NCBI RefSeq assembly: GCF_008123425.1
Contig: NZ_VSSS01000014.1
Span: 204,362 to 268,361 of the forward strand
Source: Bradyrhizobium rifense
GTDB lineage: Bacteria; Pseudomonadota; Alphaproteobacteria; Rhizobiales; Xanthobacteraceae
Direction of reading: 5' to 3'
DNA: 64,000 nt
Shown: one piece after another, positions 49,763 to 59,573 of the stretch
How the letters are laid out: each line of letters begins with the position of its first letter
Position numbering within the stretch: position 1 is the stretch's first letter
Program-made: the position numbers and the translations under genes
The notes under the pieces: generated by a model
The model's input: the letters and a program-made list of their open reading frames with translations, nothing else
What the model was told of the DNA's origin: nothing
The model's database searches: none

Positions 49763-50407
49763 ATGGGTGAGGTAAATCCCAGTGTCTTGGTCATCGATGA
49801 TGATCCCGAGTTTCGCGACTCGGTCGCGCGTCTGTTGCGGGCGGTCCATCTGGAGAGCCGGCAATTTTCGTCTGTTTCCGATTTTCTCAGGGCTGATCCG
49901 CCCGCGGGCCCCACCTGCCTGGTGCTCGATGTGAGAATGCCGGGGCGAAGCGGTCTTGAGCTTCAGCGCGACCTTGCTGCTGCGAACAGGCAAGTGCCGA
50001 TCATCTTCATTACAGCGCATGCTGACGTGCCGATGACCGTGCAAGCGATGAAGGGCGGTGCGATTGAGTTCCTCACAAAGCCGTTCCGTGATCAGGATGT
50101 TCTTGACGCTGTTGAGGCCGGCCTCGCTCGCGATCGAGTCCGGCTGGAAAGTGAACGGGCATTGGCTATGCTCAGGGAGCGTTTCGGCTCGCTCAGCTCC
50201 CGCGAACGTGAGATCATGCTCCATGTCGTGGCTGGTCGTCTCAACAAGCAGATAGCCAACGACATCGGCATCGCCGAGTCTACGGTGAAGGTGCATCGCA
50301 CCCACCTGATGCGGAAGATGAAGGCCCGTTCGCTTCCCGAGCTCAGCCGGATGGCGGACACTCTCAACGTGAGACTACAGCAGTCGCAGACTCCTGAGTC
50401 AGCTTAA
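49763..50407 (+). CDS. FixJ/NodW-like response regulator with LuxR DNA-binding domain
   Basis: A 214-residue two-domain regulator. The receiver has LVIDDDPEFRDSV, phosphorylation site Asp56 (CLVLDVRMPGRSGLE), FITAHADVPMTVQAMKGGAIEFLTKPF with Thr and Lys. The C-terminal LuxR helix-turn-helix is LSSREREIMLHVVAGRLNKQIANDIGIAESTVKVHRTHLMRKM. The receiver-LuxR arrangement and the AHADVPMTVQAMK...FLTKPF motif are those of the FixJ subfamily. It is the natural output of the sensor kinase upstream and is flanked by two copies of a palindrome, one in its own promoter. Confidence 0.92.
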   Translation: MGEVNPSVLVIDDDPEFRDSVARLLRAVHLESRQFSSVSDFLRADPPAGPTCLVLDVRMPGRSGLELQRDLAAANRQVPIIFITAHADVPMTVQAMKGGAIEFLTKPFRDQDVLDAVEAGLARDRVRLESERALAMLRERFGSLSSREREIMLHVVAGRLNKQIANDIGIAESTVKVHRTHLMRKMKARSLPELSRMADTLNVRLQQSQTPESA

Positions 50408-50561
50408 GGGATGTCGCCTCAAGCGTTTAAACGCGAGTGCACTGTCCCTGCACACAATTGCCGTCTGCTGCAGTTGCTACAACGCCGATCGTCGGGCATT
50501 GCGTGCTCCTGGGTCAACGGATGCAGAAGCGGGAGGTTAGAGATCTCGCGCCCGCGTCGTC

Positions 50562-50578
50562 CCTAAGCGATGGCTTAG
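50562..50578. promoter_or_regulatory. Palindrome CCTAAGC-GATG-GCTTAG, copy 2
   Basis: Identical to 17 of 18 positions of the copy at 49650-49667, with 6-nt perfect arms. It lies between the end of the FixJ-like gene and the AraC gene (start 50697), about 120 bp before the latter. The pair suggests that one regulator controls both genes. Confidence 0.62.
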
Positions 50579-50696
50579 CACAAACAACTACAAGCGAACC
50601 GCACACTACCACCGCGCAATCGACCACGCCGTGCCAAACCGTCAAAACGCGTCGTACCGGTTCTGCCGGGGAATTCCCCACGCACGGGAGGTTATA

Positions 50697-51335
50697 ATGC
50701 GCGTATCAGAATCTAGTGCACCCTCCGAACCCTTGACACGATTTCGTAGTCGCGAGCCGGGACTTCAAACTACAGCACCAGAATGTTCCTTTGCAATTGA
50801 TCACCAGTTTCACTTGGTGGCAAACAGCCTGGTCGAACTGCTTGAGACTGCAAGGCGAGAGCTAGAGCGTGACCGAGAGTTGGCCAAGGCGACACTGAAT
50901 ACAGCATCGCGAATCTTGTACACGGAGATCGGGCGTTGTTCTGTCGCCAACGGTCGCCGAAGAGGTGGTCTAGTGGCTTGGCAGATCGCTCGCGTGCAAG
51001 CTTACATTGACAGCAACTTAGATCGCGCCCTTCGCGTCCGGAATCTCAGTGCGGTCGTATGCCTGAGCCCAGCGCACTTCTGTCGAAAGTTCAAACTAGC
51101 ATTTGGCGAGTCGCCACATGCCTACGTGGTGAGAAGGCGTCTGGAGAGAGCCGGTCACCTGATGCTGACCAGTGCGGCATCACTGAGTGAAATAGCCTTG
51201 AACGTAGGTCTTTCGGATCAAGCGCATCTATGCAGGCTCTTCAGAAGGGCTTTTGGTCAAAGTCCGGCCGGCTGGCGACGCGAACGCGGAATCGCTGGTC
51301 AGATGGAGCAATCAGCAGCCTGTTTGCTCGGCTAG
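50697..51335 (+). CDS. AraC-family transcriptional regulator, short form
   Basis: A 212-residue protein with GGGAGG 6 nt before the ATG. The C-terminal AraC domain covers about 100-205 (RVQAYIDSNLDRALRVRNLSAVVCLSPAHFCRKFKLAFGESPHAYVVRRRLERAGHLM, then IALNVGLSDQAHLCRLFRRAFGQSPAGWRRERG). The N-terminal 95 residues are short, polar and unlike a cupin sensor, so ligand binding is doubtful. It lies downstream of the second palindrome copy and may be a target of the FixJ-like regulator. Confidence 0.88.
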   Translation: MRVSESSAPSEPLTRFRSREPGLQTTAPECSFAIDHQFHLVANSLVELLETARRELERDRELAKATLNTASRILYTEIGRCSVANGRRRGGLVAWQIARVQAYIDSNLDRALRVRNLSAVVCLSPAHFCRKFKLAFGESPHAYVVRRRLERAGHLMLTSAASLSEIALNVGLSDQAHLCRLFRRAFGQSPAGWRRERGIAGQMEQSAACLLG

Positions 51336-51648
51336 AGCGGAAACGACAAGCCTAGTGTCTCGGCGGCTATGGTGTGACCGAGCGGGGCACCTAGATCACT
51401 CCGCGATCCGTCTCAGATCGAAGTCTTCGAGGTACCGGGGCTTGGAGGCGTTTGCTTTGAAGGCACACGGCGTGTTCTCGAAACAAAGACGGCAAGAACG
51501 TTCTAGACGCGAGAACAGCCTTCAAGACGGTAGCTTGTTTGAACGTCACATTAGCCGATGCGAAAATTGGTTGCGCGGGTTCTAGTGGTTGGCAGTTGCG
51601 CCGGTTGTCGTCGTGTGAGCGTTGAGGCGCCGTGCCATGGAGGCAGGG
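51336..51648. other. Interval between the AraC gene and the small monooxygenase
   Basis: About 310 bases with no supported gene on either strand. Long minus-strand frames here are antisense shadows of the thioesterase region. No repeat or regulatory element stands out. Confidence 0.4.
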
Positions 51649-52002
51649 ATGCATAGCGAACAGGTGTACTGGGTGTTCACCGTTAGCGTCGATCAGATGG
51701 ACAAGTTCAAGCCGCTGATACCAAAGCTTGTGGCTGCGACAAAAAAGGAGCCAGGCGCGCTGCAGTTTGAGTTCAACATCGGGGACGACCAGAAGACGGT
51801 TGACATCTTCGAACGCTACACGGATTCGAAGGCGGCCCTGCTCCACCAAACGGAAAGCTTTGCGCCAAACTCGAAGGAGTTCTTCGCTGTGGCCAAGCTC
51901 ACTCGCTGGGTGATCTATGGCAGGCCCTCCGACGAGTTCAAAAAGGCGAATGCGGACTTCCACCCGATCTATATGACAGCCTTCGATGGCTTTGTCAGGT
52001 GA
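51649..52002 (+). CDS. Antibiotic-biosynthesis-monooxygenase (ABM) domain protein
   Basis: A 117-residue dimeric alpha/beta-barrel (ABM/quinol monooxygenase) protein. VYWVFTVSVDQMDKFKPLIPKLVAATKKEPGALQFEFN and the end of the domain, TVDIFERYTDSKAALLHQTESF, give the typical YgiN-like pattern. The ATG at 51649 has GGAGG 6 nt upstream; an in-frame ATG at 51637 is less well supported. It may oxidise or bind a quinol-like compound. Confidence 0.8.
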   Translation: MHSEQVYWVFTVSVDQMDKFKPLIPKLVAATKKEPGALQFEFNIGDDQKTVDIFERYTDSKAALLHQTESFAPNSKEFFAVAKLTRWVIYGRPSDEFKKANADFHPIYMTAFDGFVR

Positions 52003-52107
52003 CGGGATTGGGTTCTGGATTGAAGGTCGCGAGCCTGGCAGCGGACATTGTTGAACGGCTGCCAGATGCTGCGCTGAACAATCGTATGTGTTCCGATCAG
52101 GTCCGGC

Positions 52108-52641
52108 ATGACGACGCGGAGTGTTGAGATCATAGAGGATAAATCCGGCAAGCACGCTATCGAATACGGCATCGTACCCCTCGACGTGATGGCGTCGATG
52201 TCGGGGCTCGATTTTGTCCGCGCGATCTTCGCGAGACGATTGCCGGAGCCGCCGATCATGCAGACAGTCGAGCCGTTCGGCTGCACGGTCGAATCCGGCG
52301 CCGTCGTGATTCACAGCGTGCCGGGTCTTCGGCACTACAATCCGATCGGCTCGGTGCATGGCGGCTATGCCGCGATCCTCTTGGATTCCGCGATGGGTCT
52401 CGCGGTGCAGAGTACGTTGCCGGCGGGCACCGGCTACGCCACGCTGGAATTCAAGATCTCATTCGTGCGCGGCATGAGCGAGACGAGCGGCGTGATCCGC
52501 ACCGAGGGCCGCGTGCTCAACGCCGGCCGCCGCGTCGCTACCGCCGAGGCGCGCATCACGGATGCAGGAGATCGGCTGCTGGCGCATGCTACGACGACGT
52601 GCCTTGTGTTCGAAATTCTGAAGGAGAGCACGAAAGGCTGA
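52108..52641 (+). CDS. PaaI-like hotdog-fold thioesterase
   Basis: A 177-residue hotdog thioesterase. The signature NPIGSVHGGYAAILLDSAMGLAVQSTLP near residues 76-103 holds the HGG motif and the catalytic acid region, and ATLEFKISFVRGM and VATAEARITDAGDRLLAHATTTCLVF are typical strands. It likely hydrolyses aromatic or acyl-CoA thioesters. It lies 105 nt after the ABM gene in the same direction. Confidence 0.87.
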   Translation: MTTRSVEIIEDKSGKHAIEYGIVPLDVMASMSGLDFVRAIFARRLPEPPIMQTVEPFGCTVESGAVVIHSVPGLRHYNPIGSVHGGYAAILLDSAMGLAVQSTLPAGTGYATLEFKISFVRGMSETSGVIRTEGRVLNAGRRVATAEARITDAGDRLLAHATTTCLVFEILKESTKG

Positions 52642-52702
52642 CGTTGAAATGGCGGGGGCCTTTGGGCTAGGCTTTCGCTGCAGGTGAAGAGAGGGCTCCC
52701 TT

Positions 52703-54460
52703 GTGCCTCCCGAGCGGATCGAACGCAAGCTCGCCGCCATCCTGGCCGCCGATGTGGCTGGCTATAGCCAGCTCATGGGAGCTGACGAGGAAGGCACTCT
52801 CACACGCCTGAAGGCCTGCCATTGTGAATTGATGGAGCCGGAGATTGCGGAGCACCGTGGGCGCGTCGTCAAGACCACCGGAGACGGCATCCTTATCGAG
52901 TTTCCGAGCGTGGTGGACGCCGTGCGCTGCGCGATGGACGTTCAGCGTGGCATGGCCGAGCGCAACGCGGATGTTACAGATGAGCAGCGGATCGAGTTTC
53001 GCGTCGGGATCAATCTTGGCGATATCATGATCGACGCCGAGGACATTCATGGCGACGGAGTGAATGTCGCGGCGAGGTTAGAAAGTATAGCTGAGCCCGG
53101 CGGCATCTGCATCTCGGAGTCGTCCTATCAGCAAGTGCGCGACAAGTTCACCGTCCACTTCGAGGATATGGGCTTGCAGCAGCTCAAGAACATCGCGCGA
53201 CCGGTGCGTGTCTATCGCGTACCGATTGGCCGGAGCGCGCCAAGGGAGAGGCCGGCGCTCGCCCTGCCGGACAAGCCCTCGATCGCGGTACTGCCATTTC
53301 AGAATATGAGTGGTGATCCCGAGCAGGAATATTTCGCCGACGGCGTGGTTGAGGATATTATCACTGAATTGAGCCGCATTCGGTGGCTGTTTGTGATCGC
53401 TCGCAACTCGACCTTCACCTACAAGGGCCAGGCAGTTGCTGTGAAGCAGGTGGCTCGCGAACTGGGTGTGCGCTATGTGCTCGAAGGATCGGTGCGCAAG
53501 GGCGGCAATCGAGTGCGCGTCACCGCGCAAATGATCGATGCGACCTCCGGCGCCCATATTTGGGCCGAGCGATACGACCGCGACCTCAGCGATATCTTTG
53601 CCGTGCAGGACGAGATCACGGCGAGTGTTGCGGGAGTCATCGAGCCGGCGCTGGCTGAGGCCGAGCAGCAGCGAGTGTTGCGCAAGCCGCCGGAGCGGCT
53701 CGATGCTTGGGAAGCCTATCAGCGAGGACTTTGGCACTTCAACAAATACGGACCGGAGGAAAACCGGACCGCACAGGCTTTTTTTCGCCGAGCCATCGCG
53801 CTCGATCCGAATTTCGCTCCCGGCCACTACGGATACGCACTGGCTCTCCAGTGGGATATCTGGCACTTCTCGAGTCGCCCCTTCTTGGAGGTTCAACGAA
53901 CCCCGCGTGAAGAAGCGCAAATCGGGGTATCGCTCGACGATAAGGATGCGACGGCGCATGCCGTGCTGGCACACATGATGATGTGGGGCGGCGACTGGGA
54001 GGCGGCGATCGCGGAAGCGCGCATCGCGGTTGTCCTCAATCCAAACAGTGCCTTTGTCATCAGCATGCTTGGTTGTGTACTAGGGTTCGGCGGCTATCGA
54101 GAGGAAGCACTCGAGAGATTGCAGCAGGCAATGCGCGCCAGCCCACACGATCCTCTGATTTGGCTTTGGTCGATCTGGCGTGCGTTTTTGCAGTTTTTTT
54201 CACGCGATTTCGTCGCTGCGCTGCAGACATTGCGCCAAGTTATTCGCCTGCGTCCGAGTTATGCTCCCCCTTACGAATACGTCGCTGCGTCGCTCGCTCA
54301 TCTCGGGCAATTCGACGAGGCGCGCGAAGCACTGGAACATGTTCCCCCGCAATCGGTGGAGCAGCTTCAGCGTTGGCAGCACAGGCCGCCCTGGATGCGG
54401 CCCGAGGATTATGCGCTACGGGTCGAGGGTGTCCACCTTGCAGCCGGAGATCGGGGTTGA
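52703..54460 (+). CDS. Class III adenylate/guanylate cyclase with TolB-like and TPR regions
   Basis: A 585-residue protein starting at GTG after GAGAGGG. The N-terminal cyclase (residues 8-175) has LAADVAGYSQLMG with metal Asp, VVKTTGDGILIEF with the second Asp, INLGDIMIDAEDIHGDGVNVAARLE and ISESSYQQVRD. A TolB-like segment follows (SIAVLPFQNMSGDPEQEYFADGVVEDIITEL...ARELGVRYVLEGSVRK, about 195-330). The C-terminal half carries TPR-like helices (AFFRRAIALDPNFAPGHYGYALAL and repeats). This three-part layout recurs in many copies in Bradyrhizobium-type genomes. It probably links cyclic-nucleotide formation to an unknown protein interaction. Confidence 0.9.
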   Translation: MPPERIERKLAAILAADVAGYSQLMGADEEGTLTRLKACHCELMEPEIAEHRGRVVKTTGDGILIEFPSVVDAVRCAMDVQRGMAERNADVTDEQRIEFRVGINLGDIMIDAEDIHGDGVNVAARLESIAEPGGICISESSYQQVRDKFTVHFEDMGLQQLKNIARPVRVYRVPIGRSAPRERPALALPDKPSIAVLPFQNMSGDPEQEYFADGVVEDIITELSRIRWLFVIARNSTFTYKGQAVAVKQVARELGVRYVLEGSVRKGGNRVRVTAQMIDATSGAHIWAERYDRDLSDIFAVQDEITASVAGVIEPALAEAEQQRVLRKPPERLDAWEAYQRGLWHFNKYGPEENRTAQAFFRRAIALDPNFAPGHYGYALALQWDIWHFSSRPFLEVQRTPREEAQIGVSLDDKDATAHAVLAHMMMWGGDWEAAIAEARIAVVLNPNSAFVISMLGCVLGFGGYREEALERLQQAMRASPHDPLIWLWSIWRAFLQFFSRDFVAALQTLRQVIRLRPSYAPPYEYVAASLAHLGQFDEAREALEHVPPQSVEQLQRWQHRPPWMRPEDYALRVEGVHLAAGDRG

Positions 54461-54867
54461 GCGCGACGCCGCGATCCCAGTCATCTCTGAACGACTTTCA
54501 GCCCGCGCGCTAGTCACGGTTTGAACTGCAGCTAGCGAGCGAGGTCATCGAACAGGACTGCCGACGTTCCGAAAATCGTGCGACATCCAGGTTGGCAGGC
54601 CCGGGGAAGTGCGAGAGCTGACGGTTCATTGCGAATGAGGAGCTTCGTATCCGGTCCGGATGTACAGGATTTGCGGCTCTTGGCGTAGAGGGGATCAGGT
54701 CGTTTTGCACTAGCCGCCGCCATCTCGCCGAGCACGGTGTGAAGCCGGGCGCCGGCGTCGACGTCTTGCGTGATGCGATCGCGCGTGTTGGTGCACGCGC
54801 GCCGGCGGAGGCTGCCTAACAACGAGAAAGAGCCGGATCGCAGATTCCAACTCTCTCTCGATCGCGC
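54461..54867. other. Interval between cyclase and porin genes
   Basis: About 400 bases. A plus-strand stretch around 54710-54820 reads as a short helical peptide (HLAEHGVKPGAGVDVLRDAIARVGARAPAEAA) but has no start and no recognised family; it may be gene debris. No terminator was seen. Confidence 0.4.
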
Positions 54868-55530
54868 TTAGCGGAACAGGTCGAAATGGTAGTTCACGCC
54901 GACGCGGAAGCTGTGGAATTTCGCGGCGTTCCAGTCCGGCAGGTCGTCGTGCTTGAACTCGGTGTAGAGATACTCGGCCTTGGCCGACCATTTCGGCAGA
55001 AACGCCCATTCAACGCCGCCACCCGCGGTCCAGCCCATCTTCATCTTGTTGATAGGGCCGTCCTTCAATTCCCCGGTGGCAAGACCTGCGGTCCCGAAGA
55101 ACAGCAGCCGTGAATCCATCGTCGCGATGCCGGCGCGGGCGCGGCCGGTCATGTACCAGGGCAGGCTGACCGCGGCGCTGTTGATCGCGTCGCGGTTCTT
55201 GATGTCTCCGCCTTCGAAATCGTTCTCGATGCCGACCACGAACATCGGCGAGAGCTGGTAGTTGTAGCCGATCTGCGCGCCGCCGAACGCGCCCTTGACC
55301 TTGCCGCCGGTCACCCCGACGAGATTGTTGAAGGCGGTGTCGCCGCTCTCGGCGTAGCCGGCGTTGAGACCGGCATAAAGACCGGTCCAGGAATAGGCAG
55401 GCTGCGGCGCCGTGTAGGCCGGTGCGGCGTAATGCGGCGATAGATCGGCTGCGCTGGCGCCGCTCGCGACGAATGCCGCGGCAAAGGGCAGGGTGCGCAT
55501 CGCGCGACGTAAGGCGGCTCTGGCAGTCAT
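54868..55530 (-). CDS. Outer-membrane beta-barrel protein, Omp25/31-like
   Basis: A 220-residue small porin-like protein. It has a signal peptide (MTARAALRRAMRTLPFAAAFVASGASA), a Pro/Tyr-rich linker (HYAAPAYTAPQPAY), then WTGLYAGLNAGYAES, FGGAQIGYNYQ, VVGIENDFEG, TGRARAGIATMDSRLLFFGTAGLA, GWTAGGGVEWAFLPKWSAKAEYLYTEF and a terminal strand FRVGVNYHFDLFR. This is the Omp25/Omp31/HbmA pattern of Rhizobiales. It was started at the ATG at 55530 because the longer frame begins with TTG. Confidence 0.92.
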   Translation of the reverse strand: MTARAALRRAMRTLPFAAAFVASGASAADLSPHYAAPAYTAPQPAYSWTGLYAGLNAGYAESGDTAFNNLVGVTGGKVKGAFGGAQIGYNYQLSPMFVVGIENDFEGGDIKNRDAINSAAVSLPWYMTGRARAGIATMDSRLLFFGTAGLATGELKDGPINKMKMGWTAGGGVEWAFLPKWSAKAEYLYTEFKHDDLPDWNAAKFHSFRVGVNYHFDLFR

Positions 55531-55719
55531 CACTTTCAATCTCCCACTCGGCCGCCTCCGTCACGCGGAGCGGCGCTCGTCCAACCCCGATCCGGGAATA
55601 GTTCTCTTATAAACCGACTGGACGGTTTGTAAATGGCGAAAATGCCACAGCCGTGATCGTTTAGTGGGATGGATGACGAGTCTGTCGAAGTGACCGTGCG
55701 CGGACGGAGAGCGCCGCCC

Positions 55720-56274
55720 TCAATCGACCGCCGTGCGCGGCCGGCGGTGGCTGCTCTGGAGCTCCGGGTAGCCGGTGAGCATCAGCGTGTCGGACCGCAC
55801 GCCCCAGCTCTCCAGGCGATCGAGGAAGCTCATGCCGAGCAGATTGGTCTTCATCAGGCCGCGCGGCACGACGAGGGCCGGCACGGATTTCTCGACGAGA
55901 TGGCCGACGGCGAGCCGGTCGATCGTGAGCCGCGCCGCCTTGGTGTGGCCGCCGGCGGTTTCGAGATCGACGTCATATTCGAGCATCTCGAGCGGCAGCC
56001 CGATTGCCTTGGCGGTTTCCCAGGTCAGCACCACGGAGGTCGCGCCGGTATCGATCACCATGGGCGCGGCGACGCCATTGATCTTGGCGCGCAGCGCGAA
56101 CTCGCCGCCCTGGCCGCGCTGAATCTGCACGGCGGGGGCAGGCGTTGTCGTTTGCGCGCGAAAAATGTGCGAGACCTTGTGGCTTGCGCGCGCGATCTGG
56201 TCGGGATCGCCATAGGCGACCACGGCGCCGGCGGTGGCGGCGAGCGTGATGAGAACGAGCAGGAAGCGGATCAT
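55720..56274 (-). CDS. Retropepsin-like clan AA aspartic protease, membrane-anchored
   Basis: A 184-residue protein with an N-terminal membrane anchor (MIRFLLVLITLAATAGAVVAYG) and a single aspartyl protease domain: FALRAKINGVAAPMVIDTGATSVVLTWETAKAIGL holds the catalytic IDTGAT, and GMSFLDRLESW closes the fold. Relatives are the TIGR02281-type periplasmic proteases of alphaproteobacteria, which act as homodimers. Target proteins are unknown. Confidence 0.9.
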   Translation of the reverse strand: MIRFLLVLITLAATAGAVVAYGDPDQIARASHKVSHIFRAQTTTPAPAVQIQRGQGGEFALRAKINGVAAPMVIDTGATSVVLTWETAKAIGLPLEMLEYDVDLETAGGHTKAARLTIDRLAVGHLVEKSVPALVVPRGLMKTNLLGMSFLDRLESWGVRSDTLMLTGYPELQSSHRRPRTAVD

Positions 56275-56302
56275 TGCGCGCCTCCGATGGCGCGCTCACC
56301 GG

Positions 56303-56506
56303 TCAAGCGCGTTTCGACGATCCCGCGATCGGCTGCAAGCCGGCATCCACCATGCGCGTGGGCAACAGCGCCATCACTGCGAGCCGTTCCGCGCTCTCCA
56401 TGGCGTGCCAGCGCGCGATCTCCGGTAAGGTCCGGCCGCAACCGAAGCACAGCTTGGTCTTGGGATCGATCATGCAGACGGCGACGCACGGCGTATCCTT
56501 GCTCAT
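56303..56506 (-). CDS. DUF1289 small Cys-containing protein
   Basis: A 67-residue protein with the DUF1289 pattern TPCVAVCMIDPKTKLCFGCGRTLPEIARWHAMESAER; the four Cys suggest a metal or Fe-S site. The ATG at 56506 (MSKDTPC) is preferred over an upstream frame start. It is commonly found next to retropepsin-like genes in alphaproteobacteria, as here. Function is unknown. Confidence 0.88.
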   Translation of the reverse strand: MSKDTPCVAVCMIDPKTKLCFGCGRTLPEIARWHAMESAERLAVMALLPTRMVDAGLQPIAGSSKRA

Positions 56507-56550
56507 CCGGACATAGTGAAGGATTGGCGGGCATGTCTGCAAGCATGTCG

Positions 56551-58146
<1,596 letters not shown>

Positions 58147-58248
58147 CAAGCAACAACGATTCCTGCCCACGTAGGACGCGGGCCTTCTGCATTGTCTATC
58201 TCTGGCAAGAAATCCTTAAGAGGTGACTTAAGGAGCTAAAGAATTACG

Positions 58249-58263
58249 TTAACCGGGCGTTAA
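58249..58263 (-). promoter_or_regulatory. CtrA box TTAA-N7-TTAAC upstream of the sensor kinase
   Basis: On the minus strand the sequence is TTAACGCCCGGTTAAC, an exact match to the CtrA consensus TTAA-N7-TTAAC. It sits about 103 nt before the kinase start (58146) and overlaps the stop codon of the upstream nhaD gene. A second near-site, CCTTAAG-N6-CTTAAGG at 58214-58233, lies between it and the gene and has TTAA-N8-TTAA spacing. This suggests cell-cycle control. Confidence 0.62.
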
Positions 58264-59561
58264 TTTTGGATCCCGATGACCGCTCCGCTCAGCCAGGCAT
58301 GCTGCGCGACATAGACCACGGCGCCGGCCAGATAGCCCGCAAGCGCGGGCACGGCGATGCGGCGGGCGTACCAGAGGAACTCGATCCGCTCGAGCCCCAT
58401 GGCAGCAACGCCTGCAGCAGAACCGATGATCAGGATCGAGCCGCCGGTGCCGGCGCAATAGGCGATGAACTCCCAGAGGAAGCTGTCCGGCGGGTAGTGG
58501 CCGAGGTCGTACATGCCCATGGTCGCGGCCACCAGCGGCACGTTGTCGACGATGGCGCTGAGCAGGCCGAGCACGACGACGATGACATCCTGCCGGCCGA
58601 TGGTCGCCTCCAGCCATCGGGCCAGCATCGTCAGGAGGCCGGCATGTTCGAGGCAGGCGACCGCCAGCAGAATGCCGATGAAGAACACGATCGAGCCCAT
58701 GTCGATCCGGGTCAGCGCATGCGCGAGCGAGAGGGGACGGCGCAAATGCTCGTCCTTGTCGCGATGAACGATCTCGCCGACCAGCCAGACGATGCCGAGG
58801 CCGAGCAGCACGCCCATGAAGGGCGGCAGGTGCGTGACCGTCTTGAAGGCCGGCACCGCGATCAGCACGCCGAGCCCGAGATAGAACATCAGATTGCGCT
58901 CGAACCGGTCGACGGCGAGCAATCCGTTGTCTCTCGGTGGCGCCGCGATGGTCTTGCCCCTCAGCGACAGGCTGATGAAGGCCAGCGGCACGAGCAGATT
59001 GACCAGCGAGGGCAGGAACACCGCGCGCATGATGTTCAATGGCGTGATCTGTCCGCCGATCCACAGCATGGTCGTGGTGACGTCGCCTATCACAGTCCAT
59101 GCGCCGCCGGCATTGGCGGCGATGACGATGAGGGAGGCGAACAGCAGGCGGTCGTCGCGCCTTGCGATCAGCCGCTGGATCAGCGAGACCATGACGATGG
59201 TGGTGGTCAGATTGTCCAGGATCGCGCTGAGGAAGAACGCCACGAAGCCGACCAGCCACATGAGCGTGACCTGGCTCGTGGTGTTGATGCGCGAGGTGAT
59301 GACCTCGAAGCCGTCATGGGCGTCGATCACCTCGACGATGGTCATCGCGCCGATCAGGAAGAACACGATCTGCGCGGTCGAGGCGACGGATTCGTCGAGT
59401 TGATGACCGACCAGCGCGTGATCGCCGATCGTGACTGCGTAGATCGTCCACAGCAGCCCTGCGCCGAGCAGCGCGGTCGCGGTCTTGCTGATCCCGAGGG
59501 GATGCTCGAACGCGATCGCCGCATAGGTCAGGACGAAGATTGCGGCGATCGCGGTCAGCAA
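58260..59561 (-). CDS. NhaD-type Na+/H+ antiporter (ArsB/NhaD superfamily)
   Basis: A 433-residue inner-membrane protein with about eleven to twelve helices. Family segments include SVASTAQIVFFLIGAMTIVEVIDAHDGFEVI, FFLSAILDNLTTTIVMVSLIQRL and a second DNVP loop ALLSAIVDNVPLVAATMGMY, followed by AYCAGTGGSILIIGSAAG. The two SAI(L/V)DN loops are the transport site. No ATG fits: the only start after the upstream in-frame stop is TTG at 59561, 12 nt after the upstream gene's stop, suggesting translational coupling. Confidence 0.9.
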   Translation of the reverse strand: MLTAIAAIFVLTYAAIAFEHPLGISKTATALLGAGLLWTIYAVTIGDHALVGHQLDESVASTAQIVFFLIGAMTIVEVIDAHDGFEVITSRINTTSQVTLMWLVGFVAFFLSAILDNLTTTIVMVSLIQRLIARRDDRLLFASLIVIAANAGGAWTVIGDVTTTMLWIGGQITPLNIMRAVFLPSLVNLLVPLAFISLSLRGKTIAAPPRDNGLLAVDRFERNLMFYLGLGVLIAVPAFKTVTHLPPFMGVLLGLGIVWLVGEIVHRDKDEHLRRPLSLAHALTRIDMGSIVFFIGILLAVACLEHAGLLTMLARWLEATIGRQDVIVVVLGLLSAIVDNVPLVAATMGMYDLGHYPPDSFLWEFIAYCAGTGGSILIIGSAAGVAAMGLERIEFLWYARRIAVPALAGYLAGAVVYVAQHAWLSGAVIGIQN

Positions 59562-59573
59562 GGCAGTGTCAGG

